Below, piece by piece: positions 35,104 to 45,740 of a stretch of 64,000 nt of DNA. Below the pieces are notes generated by a model. It had not been told where the DNA came from. It was given only the letters and a program-made list of their open reading frames with translations, and did not search any database. Within the stretch, counting starts at the first letter, position 1, and the number at the start of each line of letters is the position of its first letter. The stretch comes from QWHO01 sp039809865 (GTDB taxonomy: Bacteria > Vulcanimicrobiota > Xenobia > Xenobiales > QWHO01): contig JBDHVW010000008.1 of assembly GCA_039809865.1 (NCBI GenBank), forward strand, positions 1-64,000, read 5' to 3'. Made by a program: the position numbers and the translations under genes.

Positions 35104-36054
35104 TTACCTGGACTTACCCGGTTTCTTGGGAGGCTTGGCGGCCCCATCCAGCTCCTTGAGCCGCTTCTGGTAACGTTTCTCTTTGGGGAAGTCGTTCTTG
35201 AGGCCCACCAGGCACTCGCGTGCGTCGTCCTTGTGCCCGGCCTTGACGTAGGCCTCCACCAGGAACTCGCGCACCGGCCTGGTGTCCTTCTTGCTGGCTT
35301 TGCTCTTCTGCAGCATCTCCAGGGCCAGCTCCGCCTGCGCGACCGCGCCCTCGAAGTCGGAGTTCTTCATGGCCGACTTGGCCTGGCTCAGTGCCATACC
35401 CGGGTCGATGCTCTTGCCAAAGAACCCGCCCATCTTCACGCCCACGTAGACCATGCCCATCACCATCAGCAGGGCCACGGCCCACAGGGCCATCTGGCCT
35501 TTGGCGGCCTTTTGCTTCTTCTCCCGGCTGATCTTGGTGGTGTTGGACTCGGTAGCGGCCCACAGGGCGGCTTTAATCGAGGTCGACTCTTTCAGGCTCT
35601 GGGCCTGCCAGTCTTCCGCCTCGAGCTCTTTGGCCAGGGGACGCACCACGTACTCGAAAAGGATGCCGACCAGGATATCCTCGGCCTTGGGCACCTCATC
35701 GCCCTTTTGAAAGCGCGGGACCTCCATCGCGGCGATGCGCGGCACGAAGAACTCGGACGCCGTGATGTCGGGCCCTTCCTCGGTGGCATAGGCCTTCAGT
35801 TTGGAGCGCAGGCGCTGGTAGCCGTTGTGGTCCTGGCTCTCGAGCGCGGAGAGAACCTCGCCCAACTGGGTCTGGACCTCCTCCTCGGTCAGCCTCTTGC
35901 TGCCCGTCGCGCTCATCAGCAGCCACAGGCGAAAAGCCTGCATGGAAAGATACAGCTGAGCCTCGTGCTTCTCTTGCACGTCCAGGCGCAGCCGACGGTA
36001 TTCTTCCAGAAGACCCGAGTATCCGTCCGGAGGCAGGCTCAGGAGGTCTCGCAT
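35104..36054 (-). CDS. Membrane protein with TPR-like C-terminus (316 aa), unknown function
   Basis: About 185 hydrophilic, helical residues, then one membrane helix (ALWAVALLMVMGMVYVGV, about 188-210) and a helical TPR-like tail (MALSQAKSAMKNSDFEGAVAQAELALEML, then RPVREFLVEAYVKAGHKDDARECL) ending in a Lys/Pro-rich tail. No family recognised. The open frame continues far upstream in antisense to the PBP1A gene, but composition and neighbouring gene argue for ATG 36054. It lies 64 nt upstream of, and in line with, the protease/LuxR/CHAT/kinase genes, and may belong to that transcription unit. Confidence 0.78.
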   Translation of the reverse strand: MRDLLSLPPDGYSGLLEEYRRLRLDVQEKHEAQLYLSMQAFRLWLLMSATGSKRLTEEEVQTQLGEVLSALESQDHNGYQRLRSKLKAYATEEGPDITASEFFVPRIAAMEVPRFQKGDEVPKAEDILVGILFEYVVRPLAKELEAEDWQAQSLKESTSIKAALWAATESNTTKISREKKQKAAKGQMALWAVALLMVMGMVYVGVKMGGFFGKSIDPGMALSQAKSAMKNSDFEGAVAQAELALEMLQKSKASKKDTRPVREFLVEAYVKAGHKDDARECLVGLKNDFPKEKRYQKRLKELDGAAKPPKKPGKSR

Positions 36055-36159
36055 GGTCCGGATCTGGGCGGGGTTTGTTGACGCCTTGCGAGCCACGATC
36101 TGGGAGGGCTCATTCCCCTTGCAGTAGGGCTCGCCCTTCCGAGGGCGAAAATCACTGCG

Positions 36160-38442
36160 ATGGGTGGGAGAACCCGAGAGAAGCGCCGCAACGGCTGCCT
36201 GACGTTTCTGATGCGCATGTGCCTGTTCCTGTTCCTGTTGGGACTGGCGGGCTCGCTCATCGGCTTTGCCGTGGCCTACCGGATGATCGGGGAGCTGTCC
36301 CAGGGCCTGCCGGACGTGCGCAAGCTGGACCACTACGAGCCCGCCGAGACCACCCGCATCTACGCCGCGGACGGCACGCTGATCGCGACGCTCTTTCAGG
36401 AGAATCGCACCTGGGCGCCGCTGAAGAAGATCTCCCCCTACGTGGTCAAGGCCCTGCTGGCCACCGAGGACTCGCGCTTCTACGAGCACAGCGGGGTCGA
36501 CTGGGTGGGCGTGGGCCGCGCGGTCTACGTCGACGTGACCCACAAGGGCCGGCGCGAGGGCGCCTCCACCATCACGATGCAGCTGGCCCGCAACCTCTTT
36601 CTCTCCAACGAGCCCAACATGCGGCGCAAGATCCAGGAGGCCGTGCTGGCTCAGCGGATCGAAAAGGAATACAGCAAGGACAAGATCCTCGAGCTTTACC
36701 TGAACCAGGTCTATTTCGGCTCCGGCGCCTACGGCATCGCGGCCGCCTCCAGCCTCTACCGGCAAAAGGCCTCGGACAAACTCACGCCGGCCGAGGCGGC
36801 CCTGATCGTGGGGTTGCTGCAGGCACCCTCGGCCTATTCGCCCCTGGTCAACCCCGAGGCGGGCAAGCGCCGGGCCAAGGTGGTGCTGGCCCGCATGGCC
36901 GAGATGGGCTTCCTGACGCCCGACGAAAAGGTGAAGGCCGGGGCCGAGGTGGACGCGATGACGTTCCCCGACGCCAAGCAAGACAAGAGCGCCACGCTGC
37001 TCAAATACCCCTACTTCACGACCTACGTCATCCAGGAGCTGGCCAGCCGCTATCCCGAGGAGGTCCTGTACCGCAGCGGCCTCAAGATCCAGACCACGCT
37101 CGACATCAAGCTGCAGCAAGACGCGGAGCGCGCCGTGCGCGAGCAGGTGAACGCGGCTTCCTACGAGCTGAACGTCGACAGCGGCGCGGCGGTGCTGGTC
37201 GAGAACCAGTCCGGCTTCATTCGCGCCATGGTGGGCGGCACGGGCTACACCAAGACCAACCAGTTCAACCGGGCCTGGCAGGCCCTGCGGCAGCCCGGCT
37301 CGTCCTTCAAAGTCATCGTCTACGCCTGCGCCCTCGAGAATGGCTTTACCCCCGAGAGCATCGTGTCCGACTCGCCCACCAGCTACAACGTGGGCGGCCA
37401 GACCTGGACCCCGAAGAACTCCGACGGCGGCTATCTGGGCGATATTCCGCTCAAGACCGCGCTGCAGCAATCGCGCAACGTGGTGGCGGTCAAGCTCCTG
37501 TCCCAGCTCGGCATGGACCCGGTCATCTCGCTGGCCTACAAGATGGGGATCAAGCAGGAGTTGCCCGGAAATCTCTCCATCGCGCTGGGCTCGCAAGAGG
37601 TGACCCCCCTGGAGATGGTGGAGGTCTTCTCGGTGGTCGCCAACGGGGGCATTCGCCGTCGTCCCACCGCGATCAAGCTGATCACCGACGCCCACAACCA
37701 GGTCGTGGAGGACCACCGGCGTCCTGAGGACTTCCCGGTGCTGCGCCCCGAGACGGCCAGCATGCTGACCGACATGCTGGTGGGCGTGGTCACGGGCGGT
37801 ACGGGCACGCGCGCCCAGGTGCCCGGTCGTCCGATCGCCGGCAAGACCGGCACCACCGACAGCTTCAAGGATGCCTGGTTCTGCGGCTTCTCGCCCCAGT
37901 ACACGCTGGCCGTCTGGGTGGGCAACAACGACAACTCCCCGATGTGGCGGTCGTTCGGCGGCGATCTGCCGGCCAGCATCTTCCGCGAGATCATGGGCAT
38001 CGCGCTGGCCGACAAGCCCGTGGGCGCTTTCCCTCGGCCCACCGGCCGCAGCTCCACCGTGGCCACCAGCGAGGTCAAGCCGGGCGGCATGCCCGACCGC
38101 GAGATCACCGTGCGTATCTGCACGGAGACCCACCTGATGGCCACCGAGGATTGTCCCGACGTCGAGGACATGCTGATGAAGCCCTCGGCGGCTCCCAAGG
38201 ACATCTGCAAGGTGCATCTCAAGTCGGCCGACGGCGTCTCTCCCCCGCCGCTCGAGAACCCGCTGCCCCAGCGGGCGCCCGACGAGCCGATGAGCGAGGA
38301 GACCCCGTCGGACGACTGGGTGGACAATTCCGAGCCGGCCGCACCGGCCACCCCGCTGGAGATTCTGCCCGCTCCCGAGCCCACGACACCCGCCCCTCCA
38401 GCCGCTCCCCCGGCGACCCCGGCCGAGGACGGCGACTTCTAG
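36160..38442 (+). CDS. Class A penicillin-binding protein, PBP1A family (760 aa)
   Basis: A bifunctional peptidoglycan polymerase. A short cytoplasmic tail and membrane anchor (MCLFLFLLGLAGSLIGFAVA) precede the GT51 glycosyltransferase domain: catalytic Glu in LATEDSRFYEHSGVD (about residue 102), GASTITMQLARNLFLS, and KILELYLNQVYFG. The transpeptidase domain has SSFK near 380 (RQPGSSFKVIVY), SRN, and KTGTTD near 561. The last ~80 residues are Pro/Ala-rich (low complexity). Length and order are typical. It is followed by pckG after 77 nt with a weak hairpin between. Confidence 0.96.
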   Translation: MGGRTREKRRNGCLTFLMRMCLFLFLLGLAGSLIGFAVAYRMIGELSQGLPDVRKLDHYEPAETTRIYAADGTLIATLFQENRTWAPLKKISPYVVKALLATEDSRFYEHSGVDWVGVGRAVYVDVTHKGRREGASTITMQLARNLFLSNEPNMRRKIQEAVLAQRIEKEYSKDKILELYLNQVYFGSGAYGIAAASSLYRQKASDKLTPAEAALIVGLLQAPSAYSPLVNPEAGKRRAKVVLARMAEMGFLTPDEKVKAGAEVDAMTFPDAKQDKSATLLKYPYFTTYVIQELASRYPEEVLYRSGLKIQTTLDIKLQQDAERAVREQVNAASYELNVDSGAAVLVENQSGFIRAMVGGTGYTKTNQFNRAWQALRQPGSSFKVIVYACALENGFTPESIVSDSPTSYNVGGQTWTPKNSDGGYLGDIPLKTALQQSRNVVAVKLLSQLGMDPVISLAYKMGIKQELPGNLSIALGSQEVTPLEMVEVFSVVANGGIRRRPTAIKLITDAHNQVVEDHRRPEDFPVLRPETASMLTDMLVGVVTGGTGTRAQVPGRPIAGKTGTTDSFKDAWFCGFSPQYTLAVWVGNNDNSPMWRSFGGDLPASIFREIMGIALADKPVGAFPRPTGRSSTVATSEVKPGGMPDREITVRICTETHLMATEDCPDVEDMLMKPSAAPKDICKVHLKSADGVSPPPLENPLPQRAPDEPMSEETPSDDWVDNSEPAAPATPLEILPAPEPTTPAPPAAPPATPAEDGDF

Positions 38443-38447
38443 AAGGA

Positions 38448-38474
38448 TCGGACCTTCGGCCCGACAAAGTTTTT
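38448..38474 (+). terminator. Weak hairpin with T-run between PBP1A and pckG
   Basis: TCGGACC (38448-38454) and GGCCCGA (38458-38464) pair with one A-C mismatch over a 3-nt loop, followed at 38470-38474 by five T's. The short, imperfect stem makes it a doubtful intrinsic terminator; it may only attenuate. Confidence 0.3.
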
Positions 38475-38519
38475 CGCCGCCCACGCGTAGCGCGCGGCAT
38501 CCGAAGGAGGACTTTTTCC

Positions 38520-40355
<1,836 letters not shown>

Positions 40356-40363
40356 GGATCTGG

Positions 40364-40392
40364 TTGGCGGTTGGCAGTTGGCAGTTGGCAGT
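40364..40392. repeat. Heptanucleotide tandem repeat (TTGGCAG, 4 units)
   Basis: Units TTGGCGG, TTGGCAG, TTGGCAG, TTGGCAG run from 40364 to 40391, just after pckG. Every unit starts with TTG, and the TTG at 40378 is the probable start codon of the M61 peptidase, so the repeat overlaps a translation start. Change in copy number would move the frame by 7 nt. A different heptamer repeat lies at 20280. Confidence 0.85.
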
Positions 40393-42174
40393 CAAAAGAG
40401 CTGGCTCGGGCTGGCGCCGTTGGCATTGTGCTTTCTGACGAGCTGGGCGCAAGCGGAGGAGACCATGCAATACACGGTTAGCTTTCCCGAGCCGGCGGCT
40501 CATTACGCCGAGGTCCAGATGGCCGTTCCGGCCGACACCTCCGAGCTGATGGCCGCGGTCTGGACGCCCGGGTCCTATCTGGTGCGCGAGTACGCCCGCA
40601 ACTTTGACGAGCTGAAGGCTTTCGACGCCTCCGGCAAACCGGTGACCATCGAGAAGTCCAGCAAGAACCGCTGGAAGCTCGGGGCGGGGGCAGCCAGCGT
40701 CAAGTATCGCGTGTATGGCCGCGAGATGGCCGTGCGCACCAACTGGGTGGAGCCGCAGTTCGCCTTTCTGAACGGCGCGGCCACGTTCCTGACGGTGCCG
40801 GGCAAGCTCGAGGAGGCCTGCGAGGTGAGCGTGCAGATGCCGGCCGGCTGGACCAGCGTGGTGACCTCGCTGGACAAGGCCGGTGACAACAAGTTCCGCG
40901 CCCACGACTACGACGAGCTGGTGGACAGCCCGTTTCTGTGCGGCTCGCCCGAGATCTCCCGTTTCCAGGTGGACGGCAAAGAGCACATGCTGGTCACGCT
41001 CAACGCCGACGGCCAGTGGGACTTACCGAAGGCGGCTCAGGACGTGGAGAAGATCGTCCGGGTCAACCAGGCGTTCTGGGGCGGACTGCCCTATCCGCGT
41101 TATGTCTTCATGAATCTGCTGGTGGAGTCCCGCGGGGGGCTGGAGCACAAGAACTCGACCGCGCTGATGGCCAGCCGCTTCGATGGCCGCACGCGCGAGC
41201 AGTACCTCAAGTGGCTCATCCTGGCCAGCCACGAGTATTTCCACGTGTGGAACGTCAAGAGGCTGAGGCCCGTGGAGCTGGGGCCGTTCAACTACGAGAC
41301 CGAGAACTACACGCCCAGCCTGTGGATCGCCGAGGGCTTCACGGCCTACTACGAGTCGGTCATGGTGCGCCGGGCCGGTTTGATGAACGACAAGGAATTC
41401 CTCAAGGAGATGGCGGCCACGTTGGAGTCGGTCGAGACCACGCCGGGGCGCGACGTGCAGAGCGTGCGCGACTCGTCCTACGACGCCTGGATCAAGTTCT
41501 ACCGGCCCAACGAGAACTCGGTCAACAGCGTGATCAGCTATTACGACAAGGGAGCCGCCATCGCGTTCATCCTGGACGCGAAGATTCGCCAGGAGACCGG
41601 CGGCGAGAAGAGCCTGGACGACGTGTTGCGCCTGGCCAACCAGCGTTACGGCGAGGGTAAGCCGGGCTACACCGAGGCGCAATTCATCGCGCTGATCAAC
41701 GAGGTGGCGGGCGCCGACCTGACCCCGCTCATTCACCGGATGACCGCCACGACCGAGCCGCTGGACTACGCTCCGGCCCTGAAGTATTACGGACTGAAGC
41801 TGGCGCCGCCGGACGCCCCGGCCGAGGGCGAGTCCGAGCCCGCCTGGCTGGGCGCCAAGACCAAGGTGGAGAACGGCCGCCTGCTGGTCACCGCGGTTCC
41901 CCGCGGCACGCCCGCCTTTGCGGCCGGCCTGGACGCGGAAGACGAGATCGTCGGCCTGGGCGGCTTCCGGGTGATGCCCGACAAGCTCGAGGAGCGTTTG
42001 AAGCAGCTCCGCGTGGGCGAGAAGGTCGAGCTGCTGGTGGCCCGTCGCGGCAAGCTCGTGCCGCTGAGCGTGACGTTCACGAGCAAGCCGGGAGCGTGGA
42101 AGCTCGAGGTGGACCCGAAGCTACCCGGCGAGGCCCGGAAGCAGTGGCTGGAGGCGGCCGTCCCGGTGCATTAG
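40378..42174 (+). CDS. M61-family glycyl aminopeptidase-like zinc protease with PDZ domain (598 aa)
   Basis: The family N-domain (MQYTVSFPEPAAHYAEVQMAV) leads to the zinc site HEYFHVWNVKRLRP at about residues 285-298, with the Glu in WIAEGFTAYYE about 32 residues on, and a C-terminal PDZ domain (LVTAVPRGTPAFAAGLDAEDEIVGLGG). Starting at TTG 40378 (inside the heptamer repeat) gives a signal peptide-like stretch (SWLGLAPLALCFLTSWAQA). An alternative is ATG 40466 with GGAGG 5 nt before it, which would leave a cytoplasmic protein starting MQYTVSF. I prefer the exported form because of the signal-like stretch. Confidence 0.9.
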   Translation: MAVGSQKSWLGLAPLALCFLTSWAQAEETMQYTVSFPEPAAHYAEVQMAVPADTSELMAAVWTPGSYLVREYARNFDELKAFDASGKPVTIEKSSKNRWKLGAGAASVKYRVYGREMAVRTNWVEPQFAFLNGAATFLTVPGKLEEACEVSVQMPAGWTSVVTSLDKAGDNKFRAHDYDELVDSPFLCGSPEISRFQVDGKEHMLVTLNADGQWDLPKAAQDVEKIVRVNQAFWGGLPYPRYVFMNLLVESRGGLEHKNSTALMASRFDGRTREQYLKWLILASHEYFHVWNVKRLRPVELGPFNYETENYTPSLWIAEGFTAYYESVMVRRAGLMNDKEFLKEMAATLESVETTPGRDVQSVRDSSYDAWIKFYRPNENSVNSVISYYDKGAAIAFILDAKIRQETGGEKSLDDVLRLANQRYGEGKPGYTEAQFIALINEVAGADLTPLIHRMTATTEPLDYAPALKYYGLKLAPPDAPAEGESEPAWLGAKTKVENGRLLVTAVPRGTPAFAAGLDAEDEIVGLGGFRVMPDKLEERLKQLRVGEKVELLVARRGKLVPLSVTFTSKPGAWKLEVDPKLPGEARKQWLEAAVPVH

Positions 42175-42198
42175 GTGGGCTCGCTCTTCGATCGCAAG

Positions 42199-42217
42199 AA
42201 AAAAGTCGCGAAGCGAC
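42199..42217 (-). terminator. Intrinsic terminator of the PLD/DJ-1 operon (minus strand)
   Basis: Read on the minus strand: GTCGC, loop TTC, GCGAC, then a run of six T's. The stem is short (5 bp) but directly followed by the T-run. It sits 38 nt downstream of the DJ-1/PfpI stop codon at 42255. Confidence 0.6.
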
Positions 42218-42254
42218 CGCTACAACCGCGAGGTGGCCCTTCGTGGCCGAGTCG

Positions 42255-43214
42255 TCACCCGAGCCCGGGATACTCCATCGTGCGCGCGACGCGGCGCGCC
42301 GCCTCCGGACCATATTCGAGCGCGATCGCCGCGAGGGCGTCGTCCAGGGCCAGAGCCACCCGCTGGGTGCGCAGGCCGGGCAGCGTTCGCGCCAAATCGC
42401 CGTAAGGCTCGACCAGCACGCGCACGCCGTGCGCCAGGCGCGCATCCGACAGCACGTAGGGCTTGCTCCGCCCCGTAAAGGTGTAGGGCTCGGCTGTCAG
42501 GGCCAGGGCGATCTCGTCGTCGCCGTCCCGCACCGGGATGCCGATGGCGTCGTGCTCGGCGGGCGGGTCGATGGACACCGCCGGTCCCTCGCGAAACGTA
42601 TCGCTGTCGTGACGCGGGCTCCAATCTTCCACGCCGAGCTCCCGCGCCACCTCCAGAGCGCGCGCGCGGCCGGACATCGCCTCCGCCAGCGCCAGCGAGA
42701 GCGGGAGGGACGCGCTGATCCCGGCGCTGGAGATGCACCGCCCGTCGGCCACGTAGCGGGTGTTGCTCTGCCACTGGACGTCCGGATAAGCCGACTTGAG
42801 TTGCGCCTCACGGCCGAAGTAGGAGGTTGCCCGGCGACCGCTCAGCAGGCCGGTATTGGCCAGCACCATCGCTCCCAGGCAAATGCTGACGAGCGTCCCG
42901 CCCTTGTCGGCCTGCAAGCGTACCCATTCCAGCAAAGGCTGGTAAGCCGGGTCCTTCAGGGCCGGGATGACCACGTAGTCAGCCCCTTCCGGGTAGCGCT
43001 GGTCGAACTCCGCCAGGGTGGGGCCGAGCTCGTAGCGCAGCGCCGTCAACCGGGCCGGGCCGGGGCCCGTGGTGACCGGCTGAACGTCGGCCACGCGCGA
43101 CAGCACCCCAAAGGGGATCAGAAAGTCGGTCTGCTCGGTCCAGGCATTGTGAGCCACCACCGCCACCACCGGGCGGGCGCGCCCGAACCTGTCCTGGTAA
43201 GGCTCCAGGCTCAC
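42255..43214 (-). CDS. DJ-1/PfpI-superfamily protein (319 aa)
   Basis: A class I glutamine-amidotransferase-like fold: RPVVAVVAHNAWTE at the start, VVIPALKDPAYQP, and the nucleophile elbow GTLVSICLGAMVLANTGLL with the active-site Cys (SICLGA, about residue 112). GlxA-type regulators have this fold plus an AraC HTH; here no HTH is evident in the ~170 C-terminal residues, which end in a helical tail. The role could be protein repair, stress, or ligand sensing; not decidable. GTG 43214 overlaps the upstream gene's stop (GTGA), so it is coupled to the phospholipase-D-like gene. Confidence 0.82.
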   Translation of the reverse strand: MSLEPYQDRFGRARPVVAVVAHNAWTEQTDFLIPFGVLSRVADVQPVTTGPGPARLTALRYELGPTLAEFDQRYPEGADYVVIPALKDPAYQPLLEWVRLQADKGGTLVSICLGAMVLANTGLLSGRRATSYFGREAQLKSAYPDVQWQSNTRYVADGRCISSAGISASLPLSLALAEAMSGRARALEVARELGVEDWSPRHDSDTFREGPAVSIDPPAEHDAIGIPVRDGDDEIALALTAEPYTFTGRSKPYVLSDARLAHGVRVLVEPYGDLARTLPGLRTQRVALALDDALAAIALEYGPEAARRVARTMEYPGLG

Positions 43215-45517
43215 TCTTCGGCGGTAACTTCCGGTCCGTTGCTCAGGCGCTCACCCTTCTGCAGGCGCAGGATGTCCTGGTAGGCCGGGGTCTGGCGCAG
43301 CTCGGCCAGCAGCTTCTCGGCGCCGAGCTTGTCGCGCAGCGCCGCCTGCAGCGAATAGCCGAGCGGAACGCCGTCCTGGTGTAGCTTCTCGGCCGCCTCC
43401 CGCACGCCCGGGGTCGCGTCGGCGAGCTCCGCCAGCACCCCGGTCGAGGCCATCTCGTAGGCGCCGATCGCGGCCAGGATATCGCGGGTCACGCCGTAGC
43501 GCGCCTCCTCGATGCGCACGTTCAGATCTTTGGCTTTCAGACCCTCGAGACGCGCGGAGGCGATGGCGCGCGAGTCCAGGTCGATGGCCTCCTCTTCGAA
43601 CGTGCGCTGGAAGTCGCTCACCAGCGTGTCACGGTTGGCGTCCTGCTCTGCAGAGAACTGCAACAGGCCGCTCAGCTCCCAGTTCTCGACCAGGCCCTTG
43701 CGGGACATGTTGGTCGAGCCGATCAGGGCCATTTTCTCGGTGATGATGGCCTTCTGGTGCAGCTTACGGTCCTGGCCCGGCACCGGGGCCATCAGCATCG
43801 ACCAGCGGGTCTGCACGCCCAGATCCTCGAGAGCCCGCATGCCCTGGTCGTTCGGGGTGTGGCCGTCCGGATAGACGCCCGCGTCGGCGATCACGCGCAC
43901 ATCCAGGTCGGGCTTCTCGGCCACGCGCTGAGCCACGGCCTGGGCCACGGCCCGAGTCATCACGAAGTTCGGCATGTAGAGGAACTTCTCGGCCGTCTTG
44001 ATGGCGTGCAGCACGATCGCCTCGCGGTCGGCCGGCAGATCGCCCAGCGCCAGGCTGCTGTTGCCTTTTACCTCGCCGCTGGCGTCCGAAACCTGCCGGG
44101 CGCGCTTGACGTTGTCGGCGTCCTGGGCTTTGCTGACGCCCGCGCCCAGCATCTTGAGCAACTTGTCGGCGCCCTCCGGAGTCACGTGCAGGAAGTTGCC
44201 GCGCTGGATGCCGCGCTCGAGGAACGTCTGCAGGTCGGCCATGTCCGTCTTGCCGTCCTCGTTGAGGTCTTGCAACTGCACCAGGCGAGCCATGTCCTGG
44301 CCGTGCTGGGCTACGTGCTCGGCCGGGGTGGCCGCCAGCTGAGGAAACTTACCCTGGTCCAGGAAGCGCGAGTTCTCCCACAGCGCCATCAGGCCCGCCG
44401 GGCCCAGCACCGCGTTGCCCGCCTGCAGCGTGGCCAGTTGGCGCGAGCCATAAACATCCTGCAGCTCGGCGCCGGCCGAGGCAGCCATGTCGCGTCGGTA
44501 GAGCTCCACCAGCTTTTTGGAGGCCGGGCCCTGGATGACCATCGCCGAGTCGACGTTGTCGCCCGAGGACGCGCTGGCGTTGATGCCGCCCAGCAGCACG
44601 GTGTCGCCCACGCGGAAGAGCTTGCGGTGCATCAGGTTCTCGGTGTTTCCGAGCTGTTTGGCCACCGGGAAGAGCGTCACGCTCGCATCCGTGCCGGCGG
44701 TGTCACTCAGCAGCTGAAAGAGCGTGCGCATCTTGCGGGGCAGCTCGTTGGCGTTGAACGAGCGGCTCTCGGGCTCTTTCTCGAGCCGTCCGGGGTCCAT
44801 GTTGACCCGCACCGGACAGCCCGCTTTGGCCGCCTGGGCCACCTTTTCGAGCAGCGGCTGGCTGCTCAGCTCGTAATACTGCAGGTCGATCTCGAGCGGC
44901 TTGCCCGCTTTGGCGCTGGCGATGGCCTCGTCCAACAGGTGCAGCTTCTTCTGCCAGATCGAGCCGCGCACCAGGACCTCGACCTGGTTGCCCGCGATCA
45001 GGATCGACTTGTTGCCTTTGGCCAGGCCGCTCAGGCGCTCCCCGGTCGCCTTGATCCCTTCGTTGGTCTCGTCCAGCCCGTGGAAAAGAGCGGCGGCCAC
45101 GTTGTCGCTGGTGCCCATCTGCTCGCCGACGGCCTGCTGGTAGATGCGAAACTCGCCCGTATCCTGGGAGCGCTGGTAGTTCTCGAGAAAGATGTGCAGG
45201 TCGGCCAGGGAGGCGCCGACCGATTTATCGCCCTCCCGCAGCTTCTGGTGCAGGGAGCGGTGCTGGGTGCGCGCCTGGCGCGCGAGGCCCGCGAGCTTGT
45301 CCTGATCGGCGGCGGTCAGCTTACCCGACGCGGCCATCCGGTTGAGGTCCTCGTCCGGGATGGGATTTTCCACCAGGAGCCCGTGCCCGCTGTCGGCCAG
45401 ATCCGCCACCTCTTCAGGCAGAAGCTGCCCCAGAGGGTTCGGGCGCCCTGCCGGTTGCAGCACAGCCAGCGCGGCCTGCGGGCGGATCGTGAGGTTGCTC
45501 GGGAGAGTGGTTACCAA
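43211..45517 (-). CDS. Phospholipase-D-superfamily protein with an inserted EF-hand/dockerin-like loop (768 aa)
   Basis: A two-HKD protein like cardiolipin synthases and PLDs. The first motif is MHRKLFRVGDTVLLGGINAS (about residue 296), the second LHQKAIITEKMALIGSTNMS (about 586). Between them, at about 419, is DLNEDGKTDMADLQTF, a calcium-binding loop of the dockerin/EF-hand kind; this is unusual for PLDs. There is no signal peptide. The TTG at 45517 has GGAGG 4 nt upstream; the frame stays open further but no better start is seen and a structured element (45536-45626) lies just upstream. It is coupled to the DJ-1/PfpI gene. Nuclease, phosphatidyltransferase or lipase activity are all possible. 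Confidence 0.85.
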   Translation of the reverse strand: MVTTLPSNLTIRPQAALAVLQPAGRPNPLGQLLPEEVADLADSGHGLLVENPIPDEDLNRMAASGKLTAADQDKLAGLARQARTQHRSLHQKLREGDKSVGASLADLHIFLENYQRSQDTGEFRIYQQAVGEQMGTSDNVAAALFHGLDETNEGIKATGERLSGLAKGNKSILIAGNQVEVLVRGSIWQKKLHLLDEAIASAKAGKPLEIDLQYYELSSQPLLEKVAQAAKAGCPVRVNMDPGRLEKEPESRSFNANELPRKMRTLFQLLSDTAGTDASVTLFPVAKQLGNTENLMHRKLFRVGDTVLLGGINASASSGDNVDSAMVIQGPASKKLVELYRRDMAASAGAELQDVYGSRQLATLQAGNAVLGPAGLMALWENSRFLDQGKFPQLAATPAEHVAQHGQDMARLVQLQDLNEDGKTDMADLQTFLERGIQRGNFLHVTPEGADKLLKMLGAGVSKAQDADNVKRARQVSDASGEVKGNSSLALGDLPADREAIVLHAIKTAEKFLYMPNFVMTRAVAQAVAQRVAEKPDLDVRVIADAGVYPDGHTPNDQGMRALEDLGVQTRWSMLMAPVPGQDRKLHQKAIITEKMALIGSTNMSRKGLVENWELSGLLQFSAEQDANRDTLVSDFQRTFEEEAIDLDSRAIASARLEGLKAKDLNVRIEEARYGVTRDILAAIGAYEMASTGVLAELADATPGVREAAEKLHQDGVPLGYSLQAALRDKLGAEKLLAELRQTPAYQDILRLQKGERLSNGPEVTAEE

Positions 45518-45535
45518 GGAGCCTCCGGGTTTTGA

Positions 45536-45626
45536 GTCCGTCGCATTGACCGCGCCCCGTAACGTGCGGCTCGAGACTTGTATCGAGCCGCTCCCAAAGT
45601 GATGGGGCGCGGGCGATGCGACGGAC
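45536..45626. other. 91-nt element of three nested perfect inverted repeats
   Basis: Outer arms GTCCGTCGCAT (45536-45546) and ATGCGACGGAC (45616-45626) pair over 11 bp. Middle arms CCGCGCCCC (45550-45558) and GGGGCGCGG (45604-45612) pair over 9 bp. Inner arms GCGGCTCGA (45566-45574) and TCGAGCCGC (45583-45591) pair over 9 bp with an 8-nt loop. The internal loops are TGA/GCG and 7/12 nt. The element lies between the divergent PLD-like and WD40 genes and ends about 18 nt from the PLD start (TTG 45517), just upstream of its ribosome-binding site. It could be a 5'-leader regulatory RNA, a small RNA, or a DNA cruciform; I know no family it matches. Confidence 0.8.
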
Positions 45627-45740
45627 GTTCCTATTTCTGGCTTATCCCCAGGAGACAGGATAGCCTGATCGGGGCGTCCGGGTTTTGAAGATCTTGTTAA
45701 CGGGTAGGGGATCTGCCTGAGAAGGACCAACGCCTCGGGC

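Noticed and set aside
36055..38484. Upstream extension of the membrane TPR gene across the PBP1A gene
   Set aside because: The extension is antisense to an unmistakable PBP1A and has shadow composition; ATG 36054 is a sufficient start.
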